A stretch of DNA of 10,222 bases from assembly GCA_900128585.1 (NCBI GenBank), contig LT642837.1, positions 1 through 10,222 on the forward strand, read 5' to 3'. Each line of letters begins with the position of its first letter. Positions within the stretch are counted from its first letter, which is position 1. Source of the stretch: Stramenopiles sp. TOSAG23-3. Lineage: Eukaryota > Sar. A program made the position numbers and the translations under genes. Positions 1-6,692 of this stretch are shown here, piece by piece. Under the pieces are notes generated by a model. It had not been told where the DNA came from. It made no database searches and worked only from the letters and a program-made list of their open reading frames with translations.

Positions 1-499
1 ATTAATTAGATTATAGACTACTAGCTACTTATTACAAAACTCTGGAATATGAAGTCAGTTCATTTTTTAATATTTTTTTAATTTATATAATTAATAAAAT
101 TAAAATATCCACCACCAAGTTAAGCTTTAATGTTTTAGCTTACGCACGTAATAAATAAGTGGCCTTCGAACAGCCTAAATAATATGAGTACAGCATTGCG
201 TTCTTTTATTTTACCACCACCGACCCACCAGCAGCTGGTCGAATTAATAATAATAATAGCACATCACAGCAAGGACGCACGCACGGACGAACGCACGATT
301 TTTATCCATCATTGACTCACAAATATAATTAATTGCCATTTTTGGATCATGAATGAATCTGGAAATACAGAAATTGTAGACTCATTGTACATAATTTGAA
401 AGAAAGACGAAAGGATAAAGTTTCTGTGTATCATATTCATATCTTGATTTCTGAATTTACACCTGTTAGTGAAAAAAAAGTATTGTTGTTGTTGTTAGG
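1..499. other. AT-rich upstream region of the lysine-rich secreted protein gene
   Basis: No gene is visible here. The stretch is AT-rich with a short GC-richer island near 262-300 that contains two tandem 12-bp units (274-285 and 286-297, 11 of 12 bases identical) next to a (TAA)n run at about 244-258. A TATA-like AT stretch lies at 321-330, just after a TGACTCA palindrome at 313-319 that matches the general bZIP/AP-1 core. Such a 7-mer can easily occur by chance. Immediately before the start codon of the 500-2932 gene is a (TTG)n run at about 484-496. This region presumably holds the promoter and 5' leader of that gene, but no element can be assigned with certainty. Confidence 0.4.
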
Positions 500-2932
500 A
501 TGTACAGAAGGTGGTTGGTCACGGTGCTTGTTGCGACTGTCGCAATATCGCCATCGTGTAGTAGCACTGTCGAGAAGACCTGCGCCGATTTGACAAACGC
601 CGTACAGAAAACCTCGAGTAACTTGGCACCGGAAATTCAAGATTGTGCACCGTATATTGTGACGAAATGCTGCGGGGAAGAGGGCGGGTGCGCTCCTGGG
701 GATGGTTTTTCCCAATGCTATCGTGACTGCGCAGCCGTTCTTGAGGCGTCTGGCGACAAGCAACTCATGAAGTGCAGCAAGTCCAGGCGCTCCCTCTTCC
801 TGAGAAGACGTCTTCAAAGAAGACGACTGTTCAACCCTATGCACCATGGTGGGAGCCAGAGTGTGAGACGGTTTAACCCTATGCAGTCTCGTGGATTTGG
901 TCGACCCAGGTTCCCGCAGCGAACCAGATTCCCGCAGCGAACCAGATACCCGCAATCACCCAGATACAGATTCCCGCAGCGAACCAGATACCCGCAATCA
1001 CCCAGATTCCCGCAGCGAACCAGAACCAGATACCCGCAGCCACGCATGCCTAGGCAGCCTCGTCCCAATAGTATGCCGCCTCCAAAGAACGGCTATGGAA
1101 GCTACGTTCCAGGCAAAGGTTATACTCGCCCAGATGATTCAGGTGTTAGCGTCAAGCGAGGAGACACTACGCCAAGCACGGAGGAGTCTATCCTTGCACT
1201 CGCAAAACGAAAAGTAGAAGAGCTGGAAGACTTTGAAGCCTACTTGTGCAAATCCATAGGGACCATGCCGAAGAGTCAATTTTGCTGGATGAAGAATGGG
1301 GGACAGAGGGAGGTCGGTGGTCGGTGCAAATCGCCAAAAGATTGCCTAATCTATGAGATGCCGCTGTTTTATCCCACTAACCGGGTTTACAAATTCAACG
1401 ATCGGACGGGGAAGACACTGAAAACCCTGCAAAATGGCGAATTCCGAGAGTGGGGGCTTGATGACGATATGATTGAAAAAATAAAAATGGGTGCATTTTT
1501 TGACCAAGCCACCTCCGCAGACGTTTACCTGTTTGTGGCCACCCCGAAACATGCAACGGCCCATTTCAAGCTTGAAATAATCCATCTCACGACGGATGGT
1601 TTTGGTCGTATCACTTCCGCCGTCTTTACCCGCCTGGAAAACAAAGGTTGGCTTGTACAACCACGTATATGCAAATGGGCTACTGAGTCTGGCGCAGGCA
1701 GTGGCACCCGTCATTGCTCAAACCGTGGTCTTACCGAAGAGGAGATTAATATTGTGAAATCAACGCTAGAATTCCATGCGTGGAGGTTGATCGTTCAACA
1801 GTTGTCCGGTGGTTCTAAAGGTGAGTGTGACCCGGAATTCAATTGCTTTTGTTACATGCAGAAATACCCAGAAGTCGAAAAGTCTCTAGGCAATAAAGCT
1901 TCCTGCCTTAATGGGATGTATCACTACCTAAGTGAAGGTAAGAAGCGGGGGTGGGATGGTAGCTGTTGCGTCAAGGGGCAAAAGAAGGCCAAACCAAAGC
2001 GCAAGGGGGAAGTCTTGTACGGAGAGTGCAAAAATTTCAAGTACAACGGTGGGTCGATAACGGCGAAAGGAATGCAATACAAGAAACAGTCGATTTCAAT
2101 GAGGTATGGGTTTAAAGATAAGGGCAGGGGCGACATTACACCGCACTGCACAGGGATATTTAAATGCGATGGCGACTTACTATGGTGCCCAGCTAAAGCT
2201 TGTCCAATGACCGAGGCGGACAGGGCAAGACAGGGGAAACCATCAGCACGTATGTCATACTCCGGAGATGGCTCCAAGTATGTAGGTTATGACGATGACG
2301 ATGATGGATGCGACAGTTCTGAGGGAAAGAAGAAGAAAAAGAAGGGCAAGAAGAAAAAGAAGGGCAAGAAGAAAAAGAAGAAAAGGAGGTATCTACGCCG
2401 TCTGGAATTCGCGGACGAAGCGGGAGAAAACAATGAAGAGGGCAAAACGAACCAACGGCGTCTCTTTACCAGCCGGAGCAAGTTTGTCAACAAAATCGAT
2501 GAGAGTGGTGATGAAAATGACGAAGGAGAGGAAAATTCGGAAGAGAAACCCGTAGGATTTTGGGGTCGAATGTTGGGCAAAAAGAAGAAGAAGAAGGGAG
2601 GCAAGAAGAAGAAGGGAGGCAAGAAGAAGGGGAAAAAAAAGAAGAAATCAAAATCAAGTTTTGCGAACCTTCCACAGGGGAAACCATCAGCACGTTATGG
2701 GGTGGGGCGACCTGGTACGGGGTACTCGCGCGGGAAGCCATCATCTCGGGGGTCCCGCTACACTGGTCGGGGGTCCTCTACTGGCAAGTGCAAAAAGAAA
2801 AAGAAAAAGAAGGGCGAAGAAAATGGACCATGCACAACTACTTGCCAATGCGGAGACGTCACGAAAATCGACAAAAAAATGTTTAAGTCATTAGGAAACA
2901 TTAACAAAATGAGAAAGATGTACGATTTATAA
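500..2932 (+). CDS. secreted Cys-rich, lysine-cluster polyampholyte protein, function unknown
   Basis: This is an 810-aa protein I do not recognise as a known family. The ATG at 500 is the first after an in-frame stop at 470-472, and it begins a typical signal peptide (charged MYRR, then a hydrophobic stretch to about residue 18), so the product should enter the secretory pathway. The modules, in order, are as follows. An eight-cysteine domain spans about 28-92 (C28, C49, C57, C58, C64, C73, C77, C92). An Arg-rich patch with RRSL/RRRL motifs spans 96-110. Two FNPM motifs sit at 111 and 125. Tandem Phe/Tyr-Pro-Gln hexapeptides span about 138-182. A probable globular part with 17 cysteines spans about 230-570. 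An Asp run (598-602) is followed by poly-Lys/Gly clusters at 610-628, 694-718 and 765-771, separated by Glu/Asp-rich stretches (636-682), and by a C-terminal Cys cluster (C778, C782, C784). Alternating poly-cationic and acidic blocks in a secreted protein recall silica- or wall-matrix proteins such as diatom silaffins. That comparison is about composition only and is not homology. No intron is evident. Confidence 0.85.
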   Translation: MYRRWLVTVLVATVAISPSCSSTVEKTCADLTNAVQKTSSNLAPEIQDCAPYIVTKCCGEEGGCAPGDGFSQCYRDCAAVLEASGDKQLMKCSKSRRSLFLRRRLQRRRLFNPMHHGGSQSVRRFNPMQSRGFGRPRFPQRTRFPQRTRYPQSPRYRFPQRTRYPQSPRFPQRTRTRYPQPRMPRQPRPNSMPPPKNGYGSYVPGKGYTRPDDSGVSVKRGDTTPSTEESILALAKRKVEELEDFEAYLCKSIGTMPKSQFCWMKNGGQREVGGRCKSPKDCLIYEMPLFYPTNRVYKFNDRTGKTLKTLQNGEFREWGLDDDMIEKIKMGAFFDQATSADVYLFVATPKHATAHFKLEIIHLTTDGFGRITSAVFTRLENKGWLVQPRICKWATESGAGSGTRHCSNRGLTEEEINIVKSTLEFHAWRLIVQQLSGGSKGECDPEFNCFCYMQKYPEVEKSLGNKASCLNGMYHYLSEGKKRGWDGSCCVKGQKKAKPKRKGEVLYGECKNFKYNGGSITAKGMQYKKQSISMRYGFKDKGRGDITPHCTGIFKCDGDLLWCPAKACPMTEADRARQGKPSARMSYSGDGSKYVGYDDDDDGCDSSEGKKKKKKGKKKKKGKKKKKKRRYLRRLEFADEAGENNEEGKTNQRRLFTSRSKFVNKIDESGDENDEGEENSEEKPVGFWGRMLGKKKKKKGGKKKKGGKKKGKKKKKSKSSFANLPQGKPSARYGVGRPGTGYSRGKPSSRGSRYTGRGSSTGKCKKKKKKKGEENGPCTTTCQCGDVTKIDKKMFKSLGNINKMRKMYDL
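911..1045 (+). repeat. 18-bp tandem repeats encoding Phe/Tyr-Pro-Gln-Arg/Ser hexapeptides
   Basis: Two 18-bp unit types alternate: ttcccgcagcgaaccaga (911-928, 929-946, 971-988, 1007-1024) and tacccgcaatcacccaga (947-964, 989-1006). The array is interrupted by 6-bp part units at 965-970 (tacaga) and 1025-1030 (accaga), and it closes with a degraded unit at 1031-1045. The units encode FPQRTR and YPQSPR. All insertions are multiples of three, so the reading frame of the host gene is kept. Within-type copies are identical, which points to recent expansion or homogenisation. The encoded segment is basic, Pro-rich and probably extended. Confidence 0.95.
2230..2695 (+). repeat. 22-bp exact direct repeat (2230-2251 and 2674-2695) bounding an acidic/poly-Lys module
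   Basis: The same 22 bases occur twice inside the lysine-rich protein gene, both times encoding Gln-Gly-Lys-Pro-Ser-Ala-Arg in the same frame. The copies are 444 bp (148 codons) apart. The first is followed by the Asp run and the first two Lys clusters, the second by a Gly/Arg/Ser stretch and the third Lys cluster. This suggests an internal duplication that has since diverged. Recombination between the copies would remove 148 codons in frame, so length variants are plausible. Confidence 0.85.
2327..2389 (+). repeat. low-complexity poly-lysine block 1 (AAG/AAA/GGC units)
   Basis: The codons read as six Lys, Gly, five Lys, Gly, six Lys, Arg-Arg, built from a repeated aag/aaa/ggc pattern. Related blocks occur at 2579-2653 (six, four, three and five Lys separated by Gly) and 2789-2812 (Cys followed by seven Lys). 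The mixture of AAA and AAG keeps pure A runs short. The product has a signal peptide, so these clusters are more likely polyanion- or mineral-binding patches than nuclear targeting signals; that reading is inference. Confidence 0.9.
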
Positions 2933-3018
2933 AAAACATTGTTTGAAAATTTGACGTTACTGGGAGAAATCGTGATTGATATAAAGAGAGCGTCTTAAAC
3001 GCACTATCATATTATTTG

Positions 3019-3027
3019 TTTATTAAA
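3019..3027. terminator. candidate shared poly(A) signals of two convergent genes
   Basis: TTTATT at 3019-3024 reads AATAAA on the minus strand, about 180 nt after the PSMB3 stop codon. ATTAAA at 3022-3027, overlapping it, is the common variant signal on the plus strand, about 90 nt after the stop of the 500-2932 gene. The 268-bp gap between the two stop codons has room for both 3' ends. Assignment rests only on hexamer match and spacing, in AT-rich DNA. Confidence 0.4.
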
Positions 3028-3200
3028 TACTCTGGTACTTTCGCTGCTTTAAACAACAAAAATAGACGCGCACACGCGCGCTGTGTGTTAGTTTCTTGGT
3101 GTCCTTGTCCTTGCTGCGTTTCTTCCTCGTTGTTCAGAGGATCGAGCCAAATACGATATTACTAAAATCCCCTCTCGCAGATCCACGATTGCCATCGGAT

Positions 3201-3815
3201 TTAGTCTTGACGGCCTTTCAGCGTCCTAGTCGTGGCCCCATCCTTGGTAATAACAACTACTTCGCAGCCCCAACCACTCAAACAGTCTCGGTCTACCGCT
3301 GATAACAAGCACTGCGCGATGGTTTCGAACAACTCGTCTGGTTTTAAATTTGGTCGGTACATTGTTTCACAGGTACCGAAGAGGGAGTCTTCGGCCGTCC
3401 CGCAGACTACAAAATCGTCGGTGTACACAGGGGCGCCGATCAAATCGGTACCGCATATGAAGGGCTTCCCGTCAGCTTCTAAACCAGCGACTAAGGGTTC
3501 CACGTACCACGGGCCAAAACGCTTTTCGTAAAGGAACGACGCCAGCATATTGCCGAAGGACCTTGGTTTGATTTCCCGCTCCTCGTTAAAACGATATAGG
3601 TTCATTTTAAAGTCAATTTCTTTCGAAACCCTCTGGACGTCTGTTGCAAGGCCGGACAGACCCATGTAGAGCCTATCGTGCACTTTGAAAATCTTCTTCA
3701 TGTCATTCCCAACAGTAGTCTGTTGGACCCCAAGGCGTCGGTCAGACGCGATAGCCACGCAGCCGTCGCCAATCATCGCCACGACGGCGGACCCGTTGTA
3801 TTCCATAATCGACAT
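3201..3815 (-). CDS. PSMB3: 20S proteasome subunit beta type-3 (beta-3)
   Basis: The product is 204 aa, close to the usual 205 of eukaryotic beta-3 subunits, which form part of the two inner beta rings of the 20S proteasome core in cytosol and nucleus. The start is the ATG at 3813-3815, giving the family's Met-Ser-Ile-Met opening. The frame stays open further upstream but has no ATG there. Clear family landmarks are DRRLG near the N terminus, DRLYMGLSGLATDVQ, LLYEKRFGP-like and EPLVAGL, the PFICGTDLIG / TDDFVV segment, LFETIAQ, AVDRDCLSGWG and the closing TTRTLK. Like other beta-3 proteins it has no cleavable propeptide and no catalytic N-terminal threonine, so it is structural. The gene has no intron and converges on the lysine-rich protein gene. 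Identification is firm. Confidence 0.97.
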   Translation of the reverse strand: MSIMEYNGSAVVAMIGDGCVAIASDRRLGVQQTTVGNDMKKIFKVHDRLYMGLSGLATDVQRVSKEIDFKMNLYRFNEEREIKPRSFGNMLASFLYEKRFGPWYVEPLVAGLEADGKPFICGTDLIGAPVYTDDFVVCGTAEDSLFGTCETMYRPNLKPDELFETIAQCLLSAVDRDCLSGWGCEVVVITKDGATTRTLKGRQD

Positions 3816-4433
3816 AGTTCTGTTTCGGAAAAAACTGTTTGCTGTGAAGAAATTATCGAACAAAACTAAATAGAGCAAATCAAACGAAAACAATTTGAAC
3901 CGCAGAAAGTTTCCAATTGCTATCAATCATTACTATCCTTTCTTTTTGTATCTCAAAAACGAAGAGCAACTGCAGTTTAAATACTTTAGCACAGTATACA
4001 ACATTCAAAATGAATTATTCTACTACTTGTTGGCGCTGGTGGTGGTATCTTCTTCCTCTTCTCCCTGCTCTTCCCCCCTTCCTTCCTTCCTTCTTTTTTT
4101 TTTTAATAAAATTATTTTTTTATTATAATATTTTTTTAATAATTATTTTATTATTTTTTTTAATTATTATTATTTTATTTGTTGTTGTTGTTTCTTTGCT
4201 TTGTTGTATAATTGTATTTATATATTAAATATTGTTGTAAAGTATATATTCAAATTGTCAATCACCTTTTTTTAGAAGAAGAAGATGAATAATTATGAAA
4301 AATCGTTCTTCATCATAAAAATAAAATAAGAACCAATATAATTGCATCAATAATTACGCCTCATTAATAATTAAGTAATATAGATATTTAGAGATATTTA
4401 TTAAACCATTTTATCATCAAAAGTAAAATGATA

Positions 4434-4477
4434 AAAATATATTCCTTCCTTAATTATTTGAAGGAAGGCCATATTTT
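4434..4477. repeat. imperfect inverted repeat / hairpin
   Basis: The outer arms aaaatat (4434-4440) and atatttt (4471-4477) are exact complements. The inner arms ccttcctt (4444-4451) and aaggaagg (4461-4468) are too. A small 3x2 internal loop separates the two stems, and the terminal loop is 9 bases. The inner stem is one of the few GC-containing patches in this AT-rich spacer, so it is less likely to be pure base-composition chance than neighbouring AT-only palindromes. Confidence 0.6.
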
Positions 4478-4864
4478 GGAAGAAATGAATGAAGGTTTCT
4501 ACGCTATTTGATGTTAAATATTAGGATTTTTAATCAATTAAATAACATTTTTAATGGTGTGATCCCATAAAATATTGTTGTAATAAATAATATTCAATAC
4601 TATGTGTATCTATATATATATATTGGTACCAACAACATTCCCTTTTTGAAAAAGAATTCAAAAAAAAAAAGAAAATTACGAAAAACATAGAAAGTAGAAT
4701 ATATAGTTTTCATAGGAATTTAAATTTAAAAATAAAGGTTTGATGGTATGAATGTTTTCAAATGATTGGGAAGAACTATAGTAAATAAAACTACAATTAC
4801 GAATTGAAAGAAAAGGATGTCGTAGTAAACGATCGAAGAAGAGCTTTGTTGTAAATTAACATTG

Positions 4865-4877
4865 TTTATTTTTTATT
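4865..4877 (-). terminator. candidate poly(A) signals directly after the esterase stop codon
   Basis: On the minus strand, AATAAA lies immediately after the TGA (4872-4877) and again at 4865-4870. If used, the 3' untranslated region would be very short. AT-rich context raises the chance of coincidental hexamers. Confidence 0.4.
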
Positions 4878-6692
4878 TCAATCTTTCTTTTCCCAAAATT
4901 TGCAAACGTCGGAGGAAGTTGTTGTTTTCAAAAGTGTCGCATTCAATAGAAGGGTACTTCGAGTGCTGTTCAAGAAGACAGGCCATTGGATAGGAACCCC
5001 ATTCGAACCATTATTGGGGTTTCCAGTTTGAAAAAAATTGGTCCAGTATGAGACAATATTTTCAGAAAATTGCGCCTCTTTGGCAGTGAATTTAAAGTCG
5101 GTCGCATTGCTGGGGTAGCCAGTGTTGTGGAAGACAAACGGAAGCTCCGCCCCGTGGCAAACTTTTCCCACACAAAACGGCAGGCCATACTTTGGCCAAA
5201 GCGATTTCGCAAAGCTAGCTTCGTGGTCGTACTGGTAAACAAAGGTTCTGGAAGAAATACCGCTGACTGCCACTTTGTGGGAGGCACAGCGGAACCAGTA
5301 GTCTGTGAGGATACGGCCAAAAGAGACCCTCGCGTCGGCGCCTTTTGCAACAGGATAACGGGCCCGCACCTCTTTCGCGAACGAATGCCCGAACAGCACG
5401 TCCAAAATCAAGTCCAGTTCCCAGGAGTGCAGCTTCTTTTTGATTCCATCCAATATAAAAGTCGCGCCCTCGTTCGTGTTCGTGCCAATGAGGGTTGGGA
5501 CGTCACTTACAACTTTACTTCCAGCACTCATTGGATTGACGGGAAGGTCTGGGGTGCCCACGGTTGGCGTCCAGGGTAGGAACGCGTCCAACACGCCGCC
5601 GCCATCAAGGATCGACTTGACGACTTCGAGCGCTGCATCTGCTTTGGAAGTGGCGGCAAGAATTTCCGTTGCATTTTTACTCTGCATGCAGCTCAGCTTG
5701 TCCTCGACGGACGAACCACTGCTGTCACAACCTAGAATCTTTGCAAAGCCGTTCCCAAAAGCGCTTGCTTGTTTCACATTTCTGTAAACAAACCCAACAG
5801 GGTTGGACTCTTGCAAGGACTGGTGGAAAAGGTGCCTCGACAGTGGGGAATACATGTGGGCCAGGGAGCTCATGGCACCCGCGCTTTCTCCCCATATTGT
5901 TACTCTATCTCTGTCACCCCCGAACGCATTTGCATTATCTTGAACCCATTGCAGCACCAAACGCTGGTCCTTCAGGCCCATGTTTCCTTCAATCCCATCC
6001 GTAACGACCCAACCGAGTGCGCCAAGCCTGTAATTTGCAGTGACAACAACTACGTCTCCGTGGGCGGCAACAAAGCTGCTCTCGTACAGCCCAAATGGCC
6101 CTTTGCTGCATCCTTCCTTGAAACCTCCACCATGAAAGAACACGGCAACTGGCTTCGCGGGAGCATTTGAAACTGAGCTCGAGTCGGGAGAAAATACGTT
6201 CAGTTGCAAACAGTCCTCGCTTTGGTACGTTGGAACGTCCGCATTGTGGCCGTCCTGCAAGCACCCGGGGCCAAATGAGATAGCATTGTACGGCGTTGTC
6301 CAAGGAGTATGGGGTTTGGGTGGCATAAATCGGTTTTCCCCCGTAGGACTTTCAGCGTACGGAATACCCTTGAAAGAGGCCACCACCGCACCGTCCTTCA
6401 CAGTTTCAAACGTGCCCAAGACAACACCTGTTGTCGTCGTAACGCTAGGCTGGGAAAGGGTTTGGTTGAGGTTTCCACAGTTAAACATCCCGGGAGGCAA
6501 CCTAGAGGCTGCCTCGTCCGTGTAACACCCGTGGGTATGCGCCCAACCACCAGTACAAAACGTGCACCCTTTTGCATCATTGCAAGCTTTTTCGTCACTG
6601 GCAAACCCGGAGCACTTGGCTTCCCCATTTGCAGCCGAAAAAATGCAAGCGAGCAGTGTCACTAAAGAGAGCAGTCTCATTGGCAGCGGCAT
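4878..6692 (-). CDS. secreted type-B carboxylesterase (alpha/beta hydrolase)
   Basis: The product is 604 aa from the ATG at 6690-6692. A second ATG at 6678-6680 gives an equally good signal peptide; the frame upstream has no ATG. The signal peptide runs to about residue 23 (cleavage near SAANG). A short Cys-rich module follows (C27, C37, C43, C46, C56, C72), then a full type-B carboxylesterase domain. Family signatures are EDCLQLNV, the oxyanion loop HGGG at about 187-190 and the FGGDRDRVTIWGESAG nucleophile elbow. The triad is Ser270, Glu408 (in TNTNEG) and His513 (in CHGAELPFVF). These predict hydrolysis of carboxylic esters, outside the cell or in a secretory compartment. Six N-glycosylation sequons (N76, N340, N529, N561, N575, N584) fit secretion. 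The natural substrate cannot be read from sequence. The domain itself is of normal length, and the extra N-terminal module makes the protein longer than simple family members. Confidence 0.93.
   Translation of the reverse strand: MPLPMRLLSLVTLLACIFSAANGEAKCSGFASDEKACNDAKGCTFCTGGWAHTHGCYTDEAASRLPPGMFNCGNLNQTLSQPSVTTTTGVVLGTFETVKDGAVVASFKGIPYAESPTGENRFMPPKPHTPWTTPYNAISFGPGCLQDGHNADVPTYQSEDCLQLNVFSPDSSSVSNAPAKPVAVFFHGGGFKEGCSKGPFGLYESSFVAAHGDVVVVTANYRLGALGWVVTDGIEGNMGLKDQRLVLQWVQDNANAFGGDRDRVTIWGESAGAMSSLAHMYSPLSRHLFHQSLQESNPVGFVYRNVKQASAFGNGFAKILGCDSSGSSVEDKLSCMQSKNATEILAATSKADAALEVVKSILDGGGVLDAFLPWTPTVGTPDLPVNPMSAGSKVVSDVPTLIGTNTNEGATFILDGIKKKLHSWELDLILDVLFGHSFAKEVRARYPVAKGADARVSFGRILTDYWFRCASHKVAVSGISSRTFVYQYDHEASFAKSLWPKYGLPFCVGKVCHGAELPFVFHNTGYPSNATDFKFTAKEAQFSENIVSYWTNFFQTGNPNNGSNGVPIQWPVFLNSTRSTLLLNATLLKTTTSSDVCKFWEKKD

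Larger units (their letters stand above)
3816..4877. other. very AT-rich intergenic spacer, no gene seen
   Basis: This 1.06-kb gap separates the 5' end of PSMB3 from the 3' end of the esterase gene. It should contain the PSMB3 promoter and leader (minus strand) at its left end. I see no convincing coding or RNA gene. Its contents are a polypyrimidine tract at 4048-4104, a T-rich/A-poor stretch to about 4210 ending in TTG triplets, a 10-bp tandem AT repeat around 4381-4400, a short hairpin (arms 4409-4417 and 4428-4436), a longer hairpin at 4434-4477, a TA dinucleotide run at about 4611-4623 and an 11-A run at 4660-4670. Confidence 0.6.

Noticed and set aside
437-955. Minus-strand and other-frame open stretches over the lysine-rich, esterase and coiled-coil genes
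   Set aside because: They are shadows of the real frames. Their products are repetitive or low-complexity and show no family motifs.
2327-2389. Poly-lysine clusters as nuclear localisation signals
   Set aside because: The protein starts with a clear signal peptide and is rich in cysteines, which fits the secretory route and not the nucleus.
2387-2410. RYLR inside the lysine-rich protein, resembling the RXLR host-targeting motif of oomycete effectors
   Set aside because: It lies at residue 630, far from the signal peptide, in a low-complexity Arg/Lys setting with no following EER motif, so a chance match is more likely.
3816-3926. N-terminal extension of the proteasome subunit upstream of 3815
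   Set aside because: The extra frame has no ATG (the upstream codon is TTG), and the family starts exactly at the MSIM at 3815.
3895-4228. Small hydrophobic open frames in the AT/T-rich spacer
   Set aside because: The Phe/Leu/Ile/Ser runs simply translate T-rich low-complexity DNA, with no conserved motif.
5860-5900. Acetylcholinesterase identity for the esterase
   Set aside because: The type-B fold and triad are present, but the signature reads LQLNVF and lacks the choline-site aromatic pattern I would expect, so only the broader carboxylesterase call is supported.
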